Part shown: piece after piece, positions 12,701 to 21,419 of the stretch
How the letters are laid out: every line of letters begins with the position of its first letter
Position numbering within the stretch: the first letter of the stretch is position 1
Source: Labia minor
Taxonomy: Eukaryota > Arthropoda > Insecta > Dermaptera > Spongiphoridae
Length of the DNA stretch: 64,000 nt
Reading direction: 5' to 3'
NCBI GenBank assembly: GCA_963082975.1
Contig: OY720346.1
Span: forward strand, 74,578,767-74,642,766
Position numbers and translations under genes: made by a program
Notes under the pieces: model-generated
Seen by the model: the letters and a program-made list of their open reading frames with translations, nothing else
Database searches by the model: none
What the model was told of the DNA's origin: nothing

Positions 12701-15700
12701 TTATATTTAAACATAGTGTTGTTTTGTATGTATTTGAAACAAAATTTCCTATAAAATATTATTATTAATCAATCTCGTGCGGCTAGAAGCCGCCTGTCCC
12801 TCTAAGAAGAGTTTTTATGCCGCCGGGAGAACGGCTATTAACGAATAATCTTGAAATTGTGTTAAAGTTTTATAAATAAAAATACAATTGTATTCCATTT
12901 CTATTCATAATATCTGTTGATTGTAAAATATTTGCATTTGAAATTATCAAATGACAGAGATTAATGTCCAATTTAATCCATACATTTAAGACTCTTTGAT
13001 TTGGTATTTGATAACATTATTTAAAGAGATCAACGATTATAAATTACACAATTATGATTTTATTGAGATAAATTATTTTCATACGCAAATATTGAAAAAT
13101 GATTGCAATATTTATTGACAATAATTTTAAAAAGACGATTAATGACTTAAATAAAAAAAATATATTATTATATTGTATAATATAGGTGGAAATTTTATTT
13201 AAATGTTAAGAAATTAATATATGTGTACCATTATAGGTACAATATTCATGATAAAGAATAAAAAAATCGATGAATCTAATAAATCTAATCTAATTGGGTT
13301 TATCATTTTCAAATTATATTATTAATTAATAAAAAAAAGATCAGATATAGAAACTTTCATTATTAAGTCATTCAACATCATCAATTTTTTAATTTTATAT
13401 TAATTTAAATTATTAATCATTGTATTAATAATGTAGTTTGTTCAAAAGAAAAGGTGAATTTTGAATTATTTTGAAAAGTATTTATTTATTCATCCATATC
13501 TATTTTGTCCATTTGAAAGTAATTTCCCTGAGATATAATGCACTTATGTTAGCGCTTCTTCCAATCGTTGAAGCACTTCTGAAATGCACTTTTCGTTATG
13601 GCCATCAGCTGGGTCTTCGATTCCCACTTTATCTCATCAATTGTGACAAAATGCTTTCATTTTCATTGGTCTCTTCAGTTTTGGAATTAGGAAAAAGTCG
13701 CAGGGAGCAAAATTTGGTGAATAAGGTGATTGACGCATGATTACGGTGTTGTTTTTGACCAATAAATCACGAAAAAGTGATGATGTCTGCTCTGGTGCAT
13801 TATCGTGATGCAAAATCCATGATTTGTTTTTCCACAATTCCAATCATTTGAGCCGCATGGCTTCACACAAACGTTGCATAACTTCCCTGTAGTATTCCTT
13901 ATTAACTGTACTAGCTGTTGGCAAGAACTCATGATGTACCACGCCATTTTAATGACAGAAAACAGTGAGCAAAACCTTCACATTTGATCGAACTTGGCGT
14001 AGATTTTTAAAACTCTTGTATCACTTATAAACATTTTTTTGAGACAAAAGATTCTAAAAAAATCGACTAATGCACAAAAACGTGACTAACATTTTCAGTT
14101 GTTAAAAACGAACTACTAATGCAAAATGACTGATAATGTCAACATATGAGAAACATATGTGTACCAACATAACAAAAAAAAAGAAAGTACACAGCAGGGG
14201 AAAATTCAAAATTCACTTTTCTTTTGAACATACCTCTTATTATACCTATTTAATATTTTTTACCTGCATAATTTATTTAGTTCATATAATTAAATAAAGA
14301 AATGTTAATATAATGTGCATATTGTAAAAACTAAATATACTTAATATAGTATACAATATATTTACAAGGTCTTCTGAATTAAACCAGTTGTTTGTTTATG
14401 TTTTTGGCAACTGCCTCGAAATCCATGAACCTATTCTCTCTCTCTCCCACTTCTACCCGTTTCATTCTCCTACTTCAAAACAACTTCCTTAAAAAACAAC
14501 TTTTATGAATCTATACTAAAAATAAATGCTTTCTTGAATATAATTTTATTTGTATTAAAATAATCACATACTTATATATACAGTGGCGTCGGGTCTGGGG
14601 GGCACGTGCCCCTCCCCCAAACATTGTGCAAAAAATAAATTTAAAAGTGATTAGTTTTATAACTGAGAGCCCAAAAGAAAAAATAACATCTTTAAATTAC
14701 ATGTAAGTATAGTCTAAACGTTATGAATAAATAAATAATTTATTTTGTTTAAAATTTTTCTGGGGCAGACCCCCGGACCACCCCGTGCCCCCTAATTTAA
14801 TTAGAGTTGTCATTCAAAGAAAGTATAAATCATATAAATATGTAATTTAATAAATTATATTTTTAACAACACTTAGTTACTCAGTTAAGCAAAAAATAAA
14901 ATAAAAAAATGTCTAACATATTAATATACCTAATATGCTCCTAAATATTATTTTAGATTATTTAAAAGAAAAATGAATTGATTAAAAAATAAATTAATGT
15001 GGACAAAAGAATAAATCAATTGTAGAAATAATTTATATAATAGAAAATAAAATTTAATTTTTAATGTTGTTTTAAGAACTTACAACTTTTAATTTCTTGA
15101 AATGTGCTCTCTATTAAAGTTAATAGATCAAAAAGAAAATATTTGTTTTTTATTATTATTTATTTATTATAAATATTTTTGTTTATTTATCATATATATT
15201 TTCAAAAGCGGAATGAAAGATACATATATAACAGTTTCAGGAATAACTCTGCTTTGATGTCTATTTATTCATCATTTAGAATTAATCTGATTAAAAATAT
15301 AGAAAAGTTGATCAAAATATGTGCCCTTTCTGTCCTCCTACATCGTCCGCACTAGCATTAACAGTGCCCCTGGAAATGAATAAATTGGCGCCCCTTTTTT
15401 TTTGAAATTTATTATATTCATAAACAAAATGCCGCCCTTCAGAATTTCCGCCCCGGACAAATGCCCGTTATGCCATCATCTAGAACGGGACCTGCCTTCT
15501 ATGTTCAAAATATCTAATCTTATTTAGATATTGTGATGGAATATAAAATGAATTTATCCTTTAAAAAATATATTAAGTAATTTATTATTATTTGTTGAAA
15601 TCTTTGATAATTAAAGAATTATATTCCTTACTAAAAACTTTAAAAATAATTTTAAATAGAATAAATAATAAAGGTTTCATTCTCGCTAATTTTAATTGGA

Positions 15701-17519
15701 TTAATTAACATAACAATATTATATTTAAATTAAATTTAATTAATTATAAATTATAAATTAAAATTAATAAATAATATTTATTAAATCAACGCGTGTTTGG
15801 CTTAGCTTAATGTTGATGACACCACGTCACGTGCTGGCACGTGATTGGGTCAACGTGTTAAAAAGATTTAAAAAATTAATTCCGGTACTTTCAGCGATTC
15901 AATCAAGCTAAAATTCTATATCTAGCAGTTTTATACAATTTTTAATCATGTGAAAAACCATCAAACATATATCTTTATTTTTACGGTCAATTTAGAGGAA
16001 AAAAAATGAAAACGTGGTAGGTAATGGTCCTCTTCCGAATGAGTTACACACACACACTCACACATTTTTCTCAACCTCAGTGAAAATGACTCAAGGACCT
16101 TCAAAACGTATAAAAACATCAAAATCTTCAAAATTTTCGTGATTGCAATACTATCACTCACGAGATAGTAAAAAATGATAAAAACTAATCACAAGATTAT
16201 CAACCACTTGACAGCCGTATATTAAAATGTAAACAAATTATTTGTTAGTATTTGCTCAATATAATATAAATATTCAAAATTATTTTTCATATTTGATTAA
16301 TAAATAATATAACAAGCAAAAGTATATTATTATATATTATATTCTTTTTTTTGTTCATAATAAGTTAAAAGATAAATAAATAAATCAATTGAATTAATGA
16401 GAGGTGAAAATAAAAATATATCTGACCTAAATTGTTTTGATAATTTTGACCCTTGTTATTTCAATATGTTGTTGCCAAGTTGTTTGGTTTTATAAATTAT
16501 ATATATTTTTTTTTGTTTTAAGTATTTTAATAACAGAAAAAATTTAGTCAGTTATGCTAATAAGATCAAAAAAAGTAAAAAAATTTTTTAATAATTTGAT
16601 AATCAAAATATATTATTAATTTTTATAAAATTTAAATTTAATCATTTATATATATATATATATACACAATAAAAGCGTTAATTTAATTCATATATTATTT
16701 ATAATTAAAGATAATTAGTATATTGATAATGAATAAAGAAATGAAATAGTATCTAATAATTTTGAATGAAAAATAAATTATTTTCCATTTTTCGAATTTA
16801 TTTTGTAATTTAATAAAATAAATATTTCCTTTGTAATGCAAAAATATTTTGTAATTATTATTTGAATTTTATATTCACAATAATTAATTTAATTCTAATT
16901 AATTAATTAAATTTATAAAAATATCTACGTGTATAACTATATATTAAGATTTTATTTTTAGTAAATTAATAATGATTCTGCCCGGGTATATATTTAAAAA
17001 AAAAAATATCTACTTAAAGTAAACATACAAACATTCACTAACATAATATAAAATAGATCAATTCTATATAAAGTGTTTTTATATTTGAATATTAAAAATA
17101 TAATAATAAATACAAATATTATAATTCTTTAAAAAAAAAAAATAATCGTTAATATAAATATTATAATTCTTTTATAGAGTGATTTTGAATATAAAATATA
17201 TTAATATTTATTTAAAAACTTGGAATTTTCAATGATTAAACATTAAACAAATGAAAATGGAAAATTTTCATTCATTCTGACTCACTCTTTATCTGATTAA
17301 ATTTATAAGAATAAATTACAAAAAAAAAGAGCGAACAGACACCGGGAAAGACATAGGGACAGACAGACGCCAAGTGAAGTTGAGAAAAACGTTATAATAA
17401 AAAAAAAAGAATAGAAAATTGTTTATTTAAGTAAATGGAGATGTCTTATTTGTATAGAAATATAAAAGCAAAAAACAAAAATCTATAAATAGATTGTTTC
17501 GCTTACCTTGGATTACCAT
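218..17519 (-). CDS. Membrane protein, APD1-4-like E3 ubiquitin ligase candidate (3' part outside window)
   Basis: Six coding exons fit in phase: 17519-17507, 7252-6927, 3996-3815, 2425-2146, 2046-1927 and 541-218, giving 415 codons. The last donor (GAAGAG|GTTAAA) leads off the left edge. The product has a Gln-rich N-terminus, one membrane segment at about residues 65-82, a globular part (about 107-200) with the motifs RGLILEDDMKEYWAF and SLVVVRGHKHLHEC, then an acidic, Ser-rich and coiled-coil-like tail (about 330-415). The globular part reminds me of the APD1-4_N/APD1-4_M (formerly DUF4792/4793) domains of arthropod membrane RING E3 ligases. That match is from memory and unconfirmed; the RING would lie beyond position 1. 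Introns carry HINE, foldback, mariner and LINE remnants. The first exon is inferred from phase and donor quality only. The coding reading of the other five exons is secure; the family name is not. Confidence 0.7.
862..975 (-). mobile_element. HINE family A, terminal fragment
   Basis: Carries only the family A end in reverse orientation: 'aatgcatgattcgtgtagatatg', 'cacatgtgaaatttgg', 'ctatcgtcggtcggta'. It abuts a family B fragment without a gap, so one element probably inserted next to or into the other. Confidence 0.7.
971..1330 (+). mobile_element. Repeat family B, 3'-truncated copy
   Basis: Starts with the 'gagtgtctccactcgactatctc' end, then the AT-rich block, the 'ccacgtcacgtg' palindrome region, 'tttcagcgattcaatcaagctga' and the 'atcaaacatatatctttattttta' segment. 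It stops before the GTCT/GTGT microsatellite. Intronic in the APD-like gene. Confidence 0.7.
2447..3690 (+). mobile_element. Large repeat shared with the FRRS1-like gene (family E), interrupted by a MITE
   Basis: Begins 'cttatcttattatactagc', then (after a MITE and TA repeats) 'gagatattaaaccgctctaagg', 'attggtttcagc', and further on 'atatagacaagtacaggtgtcaa' and 'aagttattttaattaatttgta'. The same blocks in the same order occur at 54325-55190, and shorter reversed pieces at 40010-40345 and 60890-61190. I see no transposase or RT in it. The AT-rich middle (3130-3360) aligns loosely. Confidence 0.65.
2474..2845. mobile_element. MITE with about 45-bp inverted repeats inside family E
   Basis: The left end 'ttactatcagattcatcag...tttgtgagattgtttt' is mirrored on the right by 'aaaacaatctcacaaa...ctgataaatctgatagtaa'. 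The interior (2525-2770) is less AT-rich and has no gene. It splits family E between 'actagcaaaaattg' and 'tatttgtatatttttgag', which are adjacent in the copy at 54350. Confidence 0.7.
4570..5560 (+). pseudogene. Degenerate non-LTR retrotransposon (jockey-like) remnant
   Basis: Broken reading frames retain pieces of a LINE reverse transcriptase C-terminus. FQSKTLRMLTGAPFY and 'RQLHNEP' near 4663-4735 are typical of the region after the RT domain in jockey-clade elements. Near 5310-5340 a CKIC motif (QLCKICNTQE) looks like a LINE C-terminal cysteine motif. Frames are interrupted by stops and shifts throughout. Lies in the long first introns of the APD-like gene. Confidence 0.6.
5659..5862. mobile_element. 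hAT-type MITE with 8-bp target duplication
   Basis: Starts with cagagatactcaaccactg and ends with 'ggttgagaatcactg'. The 8 bp ctctagac flank both sides (5651-5658 and 5863-5870). Interior: 'gtgccgcgagatta', 'aaccgttaaaagtgtgccgcgg'. The 8-bp duplication and CAG...CTG ends indicate hAT. It is inserted in the tail of the degraded LINE. Confidence 0.85.
5981..6610 (+). mobile_element. HINE family A (Helentron-like miniature element), near full length
   Basis: Left end accgaccgac; right subterminal gtcggtcggt, then the hairpin gacctggccacaggtc and a tail 'aactta'. Internal blocks: a short inverted 'catgtggagattttt/atatctccacg', a GTCC/GTCT microsatellite (6103-6128), 'gaacggctcaaccgattttgatg', 'gacgtcatccagcc'. 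No ORF. The layout matches DINE-1/HINE elements (subterminal inverted repeats, tetranucleotide tract, 3' hairpin). Confidence 0.8.
7395..8023 (-). mobile_element. Repeat family B, long copy with TGTC/TG microsatellite
   Basis: In reverse orientation it runs from 'ctatctcgccaggg' through 'ttttatacgttttgaaggttcctgaa', a (TGTC)n(TG)n tract (7497-7560), 'tttgagctagattaatgaaatttgg', 'cagcttgattcaatcgctga' and 'cacgtgacgtgg', and ends 'gcgagatagttgagtgga'. Non-coding. The microsatellite-centred layout resembles family A, so it may be a second Helentron-derived family. Confidence 0.75.
8250..8445 (-). mobile_element. Repeat family B, short fragment
   Basis: Repeats only the outer part of the copy just upstream, from 'aaatctcacgcgccaacacgtgacgtg' to 'gcgagatagtcgagtggagactc'. 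Same orientation as 7395-8023 and very similar to it over the shared part. Confidence 0.75.
8446..8915. other. AT-rich spacer
   Basis: No gene, RNA or recognisable repeat seen. Intronic in the APD-like gene if the start exon at 17519 is right. Confidence 0.5.
8917..9855 (+). mobile_element. Repeat family B, long copy carrying a foldback insertion
   Basis: Starts 'gtgtctccactcgactatctcgc', contains 'ccacgtcacgtgctgg', the 'tttcagcgattcaaacaagctga' block, a duplicated 'ggaaaaaaa...gtaggtaatg' segment (about 9420-9690), a TA tract (9717-9744), and ends 'aaaacgtataaaaacatcaaaattttcg'. A palindromic element sits at 9078-9265. Confidence 0.75.
9078..9265. mobile_element. Foldback MITE, about 188 bp
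   Basis: The left arm, from 'taagggaattttgtaaataa', runs for about 60 bases into 'ttgtaaatttattc'. The right arm is nearly its exact reverse complement, from 'gaatacatttacaata' to 'acaaaattccctta'. Ends are flanked by TA. Inserted in family B, just before its 'aaccagcgcatgtttgg' block. Confidence 0.8.
10291..10971 (+). pseudogene. Mariner, internally deleted transposase copy
   Basis: Both ends carry the inverted repeat tacgaggtctgttc. The coding remnant corresponds to the C-terminal half of mariner transposase: HHDYAQAHTS, then 'NNTVIMPQPPYSPDLA', matching the second and third Asp region (D,34D) of the catalytic triad. The helix-turn-helix half and first Asp are absent, and stops and frameshifts interrupt the rest. 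The deletion junction (poly-A, then 'taaggaatactaaaaggaag') recurs in the copies at 56316 and 63361. Confidence 0.85.
11848..12360 (-). mobile_element. Foldback mariner derivative retaining the transposase HTH
   Basis: Outer ends read cgagggtcattcaacaagtac in opposite directions, flanked by TA. The two arms stay complementary for about 180 bases, far beyond a normal mariner repeat (about 30 bases). Between them, on the minus strand, a start codon opens MEKKQYRSVVRFLFLEGK and continues to 'SSPSMATVKNWF', the first helix-turn-helix of a Mos1-type mariner transposase, then breaks off. The left arm is an inverted copy of the 5' leader up to the start codon. Confidence 0.85.
12775..12842. other. 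Short GC-rich, structured island of unknown origin
   Basis: A block of about 65 bases stands out against flanks above 75% AT. It contains the hairpin cggctagaagccg and a second potential stem, gccgccgggagaacggc. It could be a fragment of a structural RNA such as rRNA. I cannot confirm that by eye, and no tRNA cloverleaf fits. Confidence 0.3.
13433..14239 (-). pseudogene. Mariner copy, N-terminal deletion, degenerate
   Basis: On the minus strand the remnant reads through 'MAWYIMSSCQQL' (a decayed form of the VVHHEFLP region), 'HHDNAPEQTSS' and 'PYSPNFAPCDFFLIPKLK'. These are the central and C-terminal parts of a mariner transposase, including the last two catalytic-Asp regions. The terminal repeats (tttgttcaaaagaaaaggtg and mirror) are mutated. 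It keeps more of the middle of the gene than the 10291 copy but still lacks the HTH. Confidence 0.8.
14581..14800. mobile_element. MITE with CAGTGGCGTCGGG end
   Basis: Left end cagtggcgtcgggtctgggg followed by 'ggcacgtgcccc'; on the right 'ggggcagacccccggaccac' and 'gtgccccct' form a partial mirror. A related end in reverse lies at 48462-48512 (ggcccgacgccactg). Probably a hAT-like non-autonomous element; the right boundary is unclear. Confidence 0.5.
15680..16175 (+). mobile_element. Repeat family B, copy lacking most of the microsatellite
   Basis: Runs from 'ttggattaattaacata' through 'ccacgtcacgtgctgg', 'tttcagcgattcaatcaagct' and 'cacacacacactcacaca' to 'actatcactcacgagatag', where the terminal inverted 'ctatc...gagatag' is visible. 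Confidence 0.75.
16176..17500. other. AT-rich spacer without recognisable gene
   Basis: Very AT-rich, with short TA runs (16651-16664) and poly-A tracts. No ORF of interest and no element with clear ends. Intronic in the APD-like gene if its start exon call is right. Confidence 0.5.
17507..17519 (-). CDS. Inferred 13-nt initiating exon of the APD-like gene
   Basis: The next exon (7252-6927) opens with TG GAT after an AG acceptor and has no in-frame ATG of its own, so it needs one base from upstream. At 17519-17507 an ATG is followed by three codons and a single G, then a strong donor (CCAAG|GTAAGC). Joining restores frame: Met-Val-Ile-Gln-Val-Asp-Val-Glu. The intron would be 10,254 bp and is filled with mobile elements. 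This is inference from phase; another upstream exon is possible. Confidence 0.5.
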
Positions 17520-17800
17520 CTATTATGACTAATCATAAATTTCTGAAATGACAACCACATGGACTTAAAATTCACTCCGGGAGTGCCTTACCAAACTTTG
17601 TGTGTTGGAAATCGAGCTGAAACTGTGTTTGAATGCTACTCGCTGTGGATACCACCATCCAATATCTATCATTAGGGGGGAGGGGAAAACTATTCTTGCT
17701 CCCACTAAAAACGATGACGCGATGAACGCCACTTTCAGAGAGAAAGAGAAATAGGAAAACAATTTTTTTTTATCTATCTTAGATTTATCTCTCATAATAA
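17520..17800 (-). promoter_or_regulatory. Possible 5' UTR and promoter region of the APD-like gene
   Basis: This stretch is less AT-rich than its surroundings and lies directly upstream of the inferred start exon. It contains a G-run/C-run (17676-17688) and a GATGACGCGATGA segment. An open frame on the minus strand here has no recognisable protein. No TATA box is convincing. Read as untranslated leader by position only. Confidence 0.3.
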
Positions 17801-17984
17801 TAAGTATGTAAATATTTATTGATTATAAAGTATTATTTTAACAGACATTATGTGACTCTTCAAAAAAAAAAAGAAAAAAATCTTATAAATCAGTATAATA
17901 TATGTAATATAATATGAAATAAAATAGAAAAACAAATGAATATTTCATTAATACGCCTCTATCGATAAACCTAGTTTAAAAATA

Positions 17985-18490
17985 GGTAATTGTTTAGTCT
18001 AAACGATGTATGATGGATTTTGATAAAACTTTACCAATGGATTCCTTTTTTAATTCAAAACAAACTTTCCTAAAAGAGTATGTGGCGGTCGGTTCTAGTT
18101 TACGCGATATAAATTATTAAAGTTTGCATATAAATCCATTGATATTCTATTTAGCTACCATGTTTTATTGTTTGGCCACCAGAGGGCTCCACTAATTTTC
18201 GTGTTGTTTTTTTTATAAATTCGATTTGGATATAAGAAGATTAAAAAAATTAATGAATTAAATAATTGCTTAGGTTAATAATTTGTGAATTAGTCAATAA
18301 AACATTATTAAATGGCTGCTCATGCATAACTAGTTTATATGCAAACTTGAATAATTTTTATCTTGTAAACTAGAAGCCACCGCAACATACTTTTTAAGGA
18401 AAGTTTGTTTTAAATCAAAAAAGGAATCTACTGGTAAAGTTTTTTCAAAATCCATCATACATCCCTTAGACTAAACAATTACCTAAAAAT
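17985..18490. mobile_element. Foldback family F, full copy
   Basis: Ends read taggtaattgtttagtctaa in opposite directions. The arms match for roughly 170 bases, including 'gatgtatgatggattttga', 'actttacca' and the 'gtggcgg' block. The non-repeated centre holds 'ccaccagagggctccactaa'. No coding capacity. Same structure at 57845-58370 and 52815-53265. Confidence 0.8.
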
Positions 18491-18639
18491 ACATATATAA
18501 ATGATTTATTATTATCATTTAGAGTAGACATGCGCAAATCAAAAGGTAATTATTTTAAATGAATGTTGCCTTTAATTAAATACCAGATTTGTTTACAAGA
18601 TTTTAGTTTTCTTAGAGTGACCTTTAGATGAACTTGAAT

Positions 18640-18705
18640 TGAACAAGTAACGTGATGTCATCAACAAAGAGCCAAACACGCGCTGGCGCGCGTGTTTACG
18701 ATTAC
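18640..18705 (-). mobile_element. Repeat family B, small fragment
   Basis: Only the 'gtgatgtcatcaacaaagagccaaac' and 'gcgctggcgcg' part of family B is present, in reverse orientation. Confidence 0.6.
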
Positions 18706-19800
18706 AAAATAATATCCCTGTTCAAATTGTACTATCCATATAAATACTCGTATGTATATGTAATTGTATACACATTGAACATCCCATATAAGAGATGTAA
18801 TGGGTACATTAAATGCTACGTCTCCGTCAAATACTTGGTAATATATTTAATTTTTATCAAATCTATGATAAATGTTAAATGCAGCTAAAAGCATTTGAAA
18901 ACAAATACTATTTCATAAATTTGCGCAACTCACAAAAATATCATATGAAGCCAAAGTCTTTTTATTTCAATAAAATCTTATCAGTGAAAATTATATTAAA
19001 TACCTTAAATCTTTTGATAGGATAGAATAAAATTTTAATTAATTTTCACATTTAGAAAAAAGCTTGATTATCCAATGCAAATTTGCGAGTTAGTCGAGTG
19101 GAAACACGCCACATTTTTATTTAACTGAACCGAAATGAAACCGTTTTAATTTTAATTGAAGAAAATACAAAACAAATAATATTAGTCTTGTTTTTTTAAG
19201 ACTAAGGATAATTAAATGTTTTAAATTATAATAATGATAGTATGTATAATATTAATTATTTTAAATTTTACCTTATAAAAAGTTGAAAGACGTTAAATTT
19301 CGTTTATTTATATTATTATCTACTTATTATGTACTTTCTTAGCTATGTTGCTGGAAATGTTCACAGGGATTGGACTAGGCTCGGATGATTCGAAAAGGAA
19401 ATTCACCCTACCCCGGGGGGGGGGTCTCATGTAGCTGTTTATTTTTCAATGAAGGAACTTGTACGTTATTATTATTATTATTGTCCGAGTTTTCACACTT
19501 ACTCAGCACAAGTACTGGTAAACTTTGACCTACCCCAGACGTTCTTTTCTTTTTATGTAGGGTTAGGCTCGGACGTTGAGGAGAGGGAATTCGCCCTAAC
19601 CCACAGTTATTCTCAAATTACATCGCTAGGAATCTTCTAACTATATAGCAAGTCTGTAAAACTACACCTTTTGGTCGAGAGGTGTTAATTCATCTTATAT
19701 TCCTAACGATCTGATGTTCTTTTTCAGGTTGTTGCTGGCTAGTTATTATTATTATTATTATTTAACAGTAAAGGCTCTGTTAATATTGTACAGAACTCAT
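18706..19800. other. Intergenic spacer with a repeated GGNTAGGCTCGGA motif
   Basis: Holds two similar blocks about 190 bases apart (19370-19420 and 19560-19605), both of the form 'taggctcggac/t...gaattcgccctaaccc', plus ATT runs. No gene recognised. The two blocks may be parts of one decayed element. Confidence 0.4.
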
Positions 19801-19879
19801 GAATCCTATTATGTATGCAGGATCATCAAAAAAGGTGGTCGGGATTTGGAAGAGTAATAAAAACCGTAATACAAATGGT

Positions 19880-20170
19880 AGAATATTTATTTATACATCA
19901 AAAGACGCAAAAAATCTTAAACTTTTCCTACGTAATCTAAAATGTTTTGATGTATTGTGCCCCTGTTCCTGATAAATTTTGAAACATTCAAAGCATCATT
20001 CAGATTCTGAAGATTACGAATTTTTTTTCCGCATAAACGTAGTACTTAACATTGCCCTAAAAGGGAAAAATCCAAAGGCGTCAAATCAGGCCATAAAACT
20101 ACCATTCCTCCCAATCTAACTGTCAGGAAATCTGTTGTTGAGAGCATCTTGGACGATTATGCTAACATGG
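19880..20170 (-). pseudogene. Degenerate DD(E/D) transposase remnant
   Basis: On the minus strand one frame reads WPDLTPLDFSLLGQC, matching the conserved 'PDLTPLDFFLWG' region before the last catalytic residue in Tc1/mariner-superfamily transposases. Flanking frames are broken by stops. No terminal repeats located. Confidence 0.5.
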
Positions 20171-20439
20171 AGCCCACTGACTTGGAGTAAATGCTACTCA
20201 AAATATTTATAATGATACTCAATCTCTGGATAATTTCGTGTTGGTTATGTTTTTATTTATCGAATAGTTTTACAACAAAATACCGTCCACTTTTTTCGGT
20301 GACCTTGTATTATATTCCAACGCTCGTATACAACAGGCATACACTCTACAATTTACTGATCAAACTGTATTTAGAAGAACTAGTTGGTTTCGCTTAGCGC
20401 TTATGAAAACTTTAAACGTTTTGATTCGGTACGGTTTGT

Positions 20440-20530
20440 ACAGGGATGTAGGGAGTGAACATTTGGAACAAAAGTTGTCGCCTATCTGGCGTCACAGCCG
20501 CCATATTGTTTGTTACAAAACATATTTTCC
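20440..20530 (+). promoter_or_regulatory. Possible promoter element upstream of gudu
   Basis: A locally GC-richer stretch, about 0.9 kb before the gudu start codon, with 'gcctatctggcgtcacag' and the YY1-like motif ccgccatattg. It lies inside a 107-codon open frame that resembles no protein I know. The regulatory reading is a guess from composition and position; a decayed element is equally possible. Confidence 0.2.
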
Positions 20531-20839
20531 ATTGATCTTAAAGTTAATATATCATCAAATTTCGGGCCTTTTTGTGGAAAATTATGTGAGCAAAAATTTT
20601 CTCATGAAGGAAAAACTCTTTAAATTTTATTTTATTTCAACTGAGGGTCGTTTTGATATGCATATATGTATAAAAAAAATTAAATGTTGCGGCGGCAATC
20701 ATTCTCTTCATAATGGTGATGATTAGTCAATTAAAAAAAGAAATTATCATTAGTTTAATGGAAAAATGATTACAAAAAATAAAATATAAACAAAAAATAT
20801 ATTTATTAATGTACGCATCCAGTGCTTACACGTAGAACC

Positions 20840-21062
20840 GGCCTTCTTCACCTAGCTGTCTTTTACTTTTATTTCCACGTCGGTTCGTGCATCCATATGC
20901 AGAACATTTTCATCGCGCCCTCCCCCCTATCGGAAATGTTTCAGAGCATCGCAAAATCATCTGACATTTTTTTAGAACTATATTGAAAAAAGTCGGGAAT
21001 ATTTCTTGGATATGCTCGCACCTCCCAGAGGGGCGCGCCCCACAGGTTGAGAATCGCTGAGT
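20840..21062. mobile_element. hAT-like MITE remnant
   Basis: Shares 'atcggaaatgtttcag' and 'catcgcaaaatcatctgac' with 43212-43525 and ends 'aggttgagaatcgctg', the right end of the CAGTGATTCTCAACC family. The left end is decayed. Confidence 0.55.
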
Positions 21063-21419
21063 TAAGTAATACATTAAAAATAAAATTAAATTTTTGTAAA
21101 AATAAACAATTCTTTATTAACGTATTTTATTTTTTGGAATTTGATTAATTTTCGTGTAAAAATAATTATTATTATTCTATTATCACCTACTAAATTATAA
21201 ATAAACTAGTATTAAAATAGAAAATTGAGACAAACCATTTCAATTGAAAAATATCGATAATTTTATAAACAAAATTATTTATTGTGTCAACGAATATATA
21301 TATAATATATATATTATTTATATTCATTAATAAATGATAATGTATATATACTTATATGTACATATTTTTATTTGATTTTAATTTTTTTTTTTTTTTTTAG
21401 TTTTTGAGAAATTTTCAAA

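Noticed and set aside
20403..20726. 107-codon ORF upstream of gudu
   Set aside because: No recognisable domain, no splice partners in phase with gudu exon 1, and the second half is AT-rich; left as an unexplained open frame.
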